Source: CAZASK01 sp964487845 (lineage in GTDB: Bacteria > Chlamydiota > Chlamydiia > Chlamydiales > FEN-1388). From it: a DNA stretch of 64,000 nucleotides. Under the pieces are notes generated by a model. That model ran no database searches, was not told the origin of the DNA, and was given only the letters and a program-made list of their open reading frames with translations. The stretch covers positions 21,896 to 85,895 of the forward strand of contig CAZASK010000005.1 in NCBI GenBank assembly GCA_964487845.1, in the 5' to 3' direction. This document shows, one piece after another, positions 61,694-64,000 of the stretch. The position numbers and the translations under genes were made by a program. How positions within the stretch are numbered: position 1 is the first letter of the stretch; every line of letters starts with the position of its first letter.

Positions 61694-63091
61694 TTATTTC
61701 GCATGTTTGATTTTATTCAAGCCATTGAGCGCTGCCACTCGATACCCCTCGGCATAGGTAGGATAATTAAACACCTGGTCGATAAAAAAATCGATATGGG
61801 CATGAAAGTTCATCGCTACCTGGCCAATGTGGATCACTTCTGTTGCCCCTCTCCCTATGATGTGCACACCCAATAGCTCCAGCGTATCTGCATGGAAAAT
61901 CAATTTCAAAAGCCCTACATTTGATCCATCGATATGACCCCTTGCGATCTCCCAATAGTAGGCTCTGCCTACTTCATAGCGAAAACCTAATTCTTTTAAG
62001 TCTTCTTCCGTATATCCACAGCACGAAATCTCAGGGATACTGTAGATACCCATTGGATATACATTCGGAAAATGATGTGTCTGCGCTCCAAGAGGATGGC
62101 GAGCCGCAAGACGTCCTTGCTCCATACTTGTGGAGGCAAGACATGGCCCTCCAATCACATCGCCCACCGCGTAGATATGGGTAAGCTTTGTCTGAAAAAG
62201 AGCATTTACAGGCAAATACCCTCTTGAGTCAACGCTCAGGCCAATATTTTGAAGATGAAGCCCTTCTACATTCGCAGCGCGTCCAAGAGCATATAAAATC
62301 ACATCTCCTTCAATTTGCGTGCCATCCTTAAAGCGCACGACGCCCTTCGCTCCTTCACGCCAGATTTTTTCAGGCTCTTTATTCGCTAGCACCTTTAAGC
62401 CAATTTCAGTAAGTGCAGTCTGCAGATGCATTCCTATTTCACCATCAAGCAGCGGTAAAATATGATCTCTTTTATCAACAATTGTGACTTGTGATCCTAA
62501 GGCGGCAAAAAAGCTCGCATATTCAGATCCAATAATCCCACCACCGAGTACAATCATATTTTTAGGAACGCGATTCAGCGCAAGCAGCATTGTAGAGTCC
62601 ACGACTACTTCTTTGTCAAAAGGGACATCGAGAGGAGCTCTTGGCTTTGACCCCGTCGCAATAACAATATACTCACCGGTAACCTGATATTTGATCCTCC
62701 ACTCTTCATCCATTACAAGAAGCTGGTGCTGATTTTCAAAGCGAGCGGTTCCTTGCAAGAGGAGTATGTTGTTCTTTTTAAATTGGCGGAGCACCATGTT
62801 TTTTTCTTCTTCGATAACTTTATGAAGTCGAAAGTTTAAATCTCCAATAGTGACCTCTTTTACTGCATGATCCAGACCGTAGAAGCTGCGATTATTAAAA
62901 TCTGTTAAGTTGACAATTGCCTCTCTGAGCGTCTTTGACGGGATGGTGCCAGAATACAAACAAGCCCCTCCGGGCACTGCATCTTTTTCAATAATGACCA
63001 CTTTTTTCCCAAGTTTTGCGCCTTGGATGGCCGCCTTTTGACCCGCAGGACCCGATCCTATCACTACTAAATCTGCTTTCAGCTCTTCCAT
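61694..63091 (-). CDS. sthA: Soluble pyridine nucleotide transhydrogenase-like flavoprotein
   Basis: 465 aa. FAD motif VVIGSGPAGQKAA, then PGGACLYSGTIPSKTLREA in the disulfide position: the second Cys of dihydrolipoamide dehydrogenases is Thr here, as in SthA, so no redox disulfide. NAD(P) motif VLGGGIIGSEYASF, then YALGRAANVE and YAVGDVIGGPCLAS, and a dimer domain. Transfers hydride between NADH and NADP+. ATG 63091 has a GAGGGA site; the frame to 63121 is less likely. Confidence 0.85.
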   Translation of the reverse strand: MEELKADLVVIGSGPAGQKAAIQGAKLGKKVVIIEKDAVPGGACLYSGTIPSKTLREAIVNLTDFNNRSFYGLDHAVKEVTIGDLNFRLHKVIEEEKNMVLRQFKKNNILLLQGTARFENQHQLLVMDEEWRIKYQVTGEYIVIATGSKPRAPLDVPFDKEVVVDSTMLLALNRVPKNMIVLGGGIIGSEYASFFAALGSQVTIVDKRDHILPLLDGEIGMHLQTALTEIGLKVLANKEPEKIWREGAKGVVRFKDGTQIEGDVILYALGRAANVEGLHLQNIGLSVDSRGYLPVNALFQTKLTHIYAVGDVIGGPCLASTSMEQGRLAARHPLGAQTHHFPNVYPMGIYSIPEISCCGYTEEDLKELGFRYEVGRAYYWEIARGHIDGSNVGLLKLIFHADTLELLGVHIIGRGATEVIHIGQVAMNFHAHIDFFIDQVFNYPTYAEGYRVAALNGLNKIKHAK

Positions 63092-63137
63092 ATTTCCCTC
63101 ATAACAAGTACTTCCCCTCATATATCAAATTAAAAAT

Positions 63138-63166
63138 TTGCTGTCATCGGTATACCAACTTATGTA
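63138..63166 (+). promoter_or_regulatory. Possible promoter for the 63197 gene
   Basis: TTGCTG at 63138-63143, 17 bases, then TATGTA at 63161-63166, about 30 bases before the ATG at 63197. Both boxes deviate from consensus. Confidence 0.35.
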
Positions 63167-63196
63167 TATTAAAGATCTAGGGAAAGGAAAGAGCTA

Positions 63197-63928
63197 ATGG
63201 CGAAAATCAACTATAATAAAGTCGAAAATGAAATCAATCAGGCACTTCGGGCCATGTATACAAAAAAACTGCTGAAGGGTGAATCAATTGTATCAAAACG
63301 CGCCGTCTCATTCTACAACATGGACACAGGGCCTCATCCCAAGCCACGAGATGCAGTTGTGGATGAATTGGAAGCGATCGAAAGAGAGGAGGCCGAGCAA
63401 GAAAGGCTAGAACAAGAACAAAAACGAGAAGCAGCGCTCAGAATACAGCAAGAAAGAGAAGCAGTCCTTGAAGGACTGCAAGCTCATGCCTCAGAAAATG
63501 AAGAAATCAAAAAAGAAACTATACAAGAAGAGACAAAAGAAGAAGCCCCCCCTCAAAAAGAGATCATTACTGCCCCACCTGTGATCAAAAAAAGAGAAAA
63601 TGTGCCCACTCTCGAAGATTCACTCGTAGCCATACCCCCACTTTTGATCCTCAGAAGGCTCATTTTATGGATGAAAAAAAGACAAGTAGCCGATCTCTAC
63701 AAACTCCTTGGCACCACTGAAGAAGAAATCAATGCTTTTAAAAGTAAGACTTCACTCACTCCACAAGAAGAGAAAAGAGTGGTTGATATTTTAGGAAAAG
63801 GCAAAGAAGTCAAGAAAAAGCTGCTCAAAAAATTAGGTCTGGACCAAGATCAAAGCATTGTTGATAAGGAATATAAAACACAAAAAGACAAGAAATTAAA
63901 TATTCGAGATACATGGCTACCTTTATAA
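63197..63928 (+). CDS. Coiled-coil hypothetical protein
   Basis: 243 aa. A short basic N-terminus (MAKINYNKVENEINQALRAM), a long Glu/Gln/Arg-rich coiled coil (about residues 55-100), a Pro-rich segment, a hydrophobic helix (SLVAIPPLLILRRLILWM), then a Lys-rich C-terminal helical end. No family recognised. The hydrophobic helix could be a single membrane anchor. An AAAGGAAAGAG site lies upstream. Remaining bases to 64000 show no gene. Confidence 0.6.
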   Translation: MAKINYNKVENEINQALRAMYTKKLLKGESIVSKRAVSFYNMDTGPHPKPRDAVVDELEAIEREEAEQERLEQEQKREAALRIQQEREAVLEGLQAHASENEEIKKETIQEETKEEAPPQKEIITAPPVIKKRENVPTLEDSLVAIPPLLILRRLILWMKKRQVADLYKLLGTTEEEINAFKSKTSLTPQEEKRVVDILGKGKEVKKKLLKKLGLDQDQSIVDKEYKTQKDKKLNIRDTWLPL

Positions 63929-64000
63929 ACAGCGAAAATCTCGAAAGCGGGCAATTTAGGTAAAGATTGACCCCCTAACAAGGAAACATAATTGTCCGGG

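Noticed and set aside
1..64000. CRISPR arrays, rRNA genes, prophage or full insertion sequences with transposase
   Set aside because: No regularly spaced direct repeats, no rRNA sequence, and no transposase or integrase ORF seen. The only mobile-looking items are ORF-less palindromes.

Overview
The window comes from a member of the Chlamydiota, most likely an environmental (Parachlamydiales-type) lineage rather than Chlamydiaceae proper. Evidence: a chlamydial type III secretion (T3SS) block in the order ychF / sctU / sctV / copN(sctW) / scc1 / malQ; an Mcsc-like chaperone, dnaQ-like, mqnD, mqnB block; a fused glycyl-tRNA synthetase; rnpA-rpmH facing rpmJ-rpsN next to a thioredoxin-fold gene; rplY-pth-rpsF-rpsR-rplI; glgA next to pgsA; and gmk / small omega-like gene / metG facing recD2. 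From memory these blocks match C. trachomatis CT783-CT803, CT087-CT092, CT260-CT263 and CT030-CT033. Genes absent from Chlamydiaceae as I recall (prs, hldE/hldD, a Protochlamydia-type outer-membrane protein) point to the environmental families.

Layout. 1-4080 (minus): an overlapping operon of a HAD phosphatase, folB, an SDR reductase and two unknown proteins. 4144-7372 (plus): a FliO-like protein, a small lipoprotein, a T3SS chaperone, a DnaQ-like exonuclease and two futalosine-pathway menaquinone genes. 7315-13010 (minus): brnQ, a frame-broken gene with a plant IQM-like domain, an amphipathic protein, an rRNA methyltransferase and ychF. 13111-19876 (plus): the T3SS operon behind a perfect TTGACA-17-TATAAT promoter, ending in malQ. 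19851-27767 (minus): a large unknown protein, heptose genes, ribosomal proteins, pth, prs, tRNA-Gln and pgsA. 27896-31478 (minus): glgA, an alanine/sodium symporter and a Tsr3/DTW-like protein. 31739-35106: redox protein, RNase P protein, L34, L36, S14 and a second frame-broken accessory gene. 35396-46682: GYF_2 membrane protein, Asp23, uvrC, rlmN, a lipoprotein, a glycosyltransferase, glyQS, an outer-membrane barrel, a DCC protein and dnaG. 46782-58887: recD2, metG, gmk, yicC, a SirB1/TPR protein, two envelope proteins sharing a small repeated domain, and clpB. 58934-64000: AT-rich accessory genes including a possible kinase-like effector, then sthA and a coiled-coil protein.

The most unusual content is a set of five near-complete palindromes of almost the same length (163-169 bp) but four unrelated sequences. 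They lie at gene junctions: mqnD/mqnB, pgsA/glgA, upstream of glgA, the divergent gap before the thioredoxin-fold gene, and recD2/metG. Two carry clear flanking direct repeats (TAT; CGTA). Removing each of these on paper restores a sensible ancestral junction: an ATGA mqnD-mqnB overlap, and a normal-looking GlgA C-terminus. They look like non-autonomous fold-back (MITE-like) insertions.

Second, two accessory genes are each split in two at a poly-A run (A10 at 9165-9174 on the minus strand; A9 at 34713-34721). A one-base change in each run would give one continuous protein. The first encodes a domain closely resembling plant IQM calmodulin-binding proteins, so it is a candidate host-directed effector.
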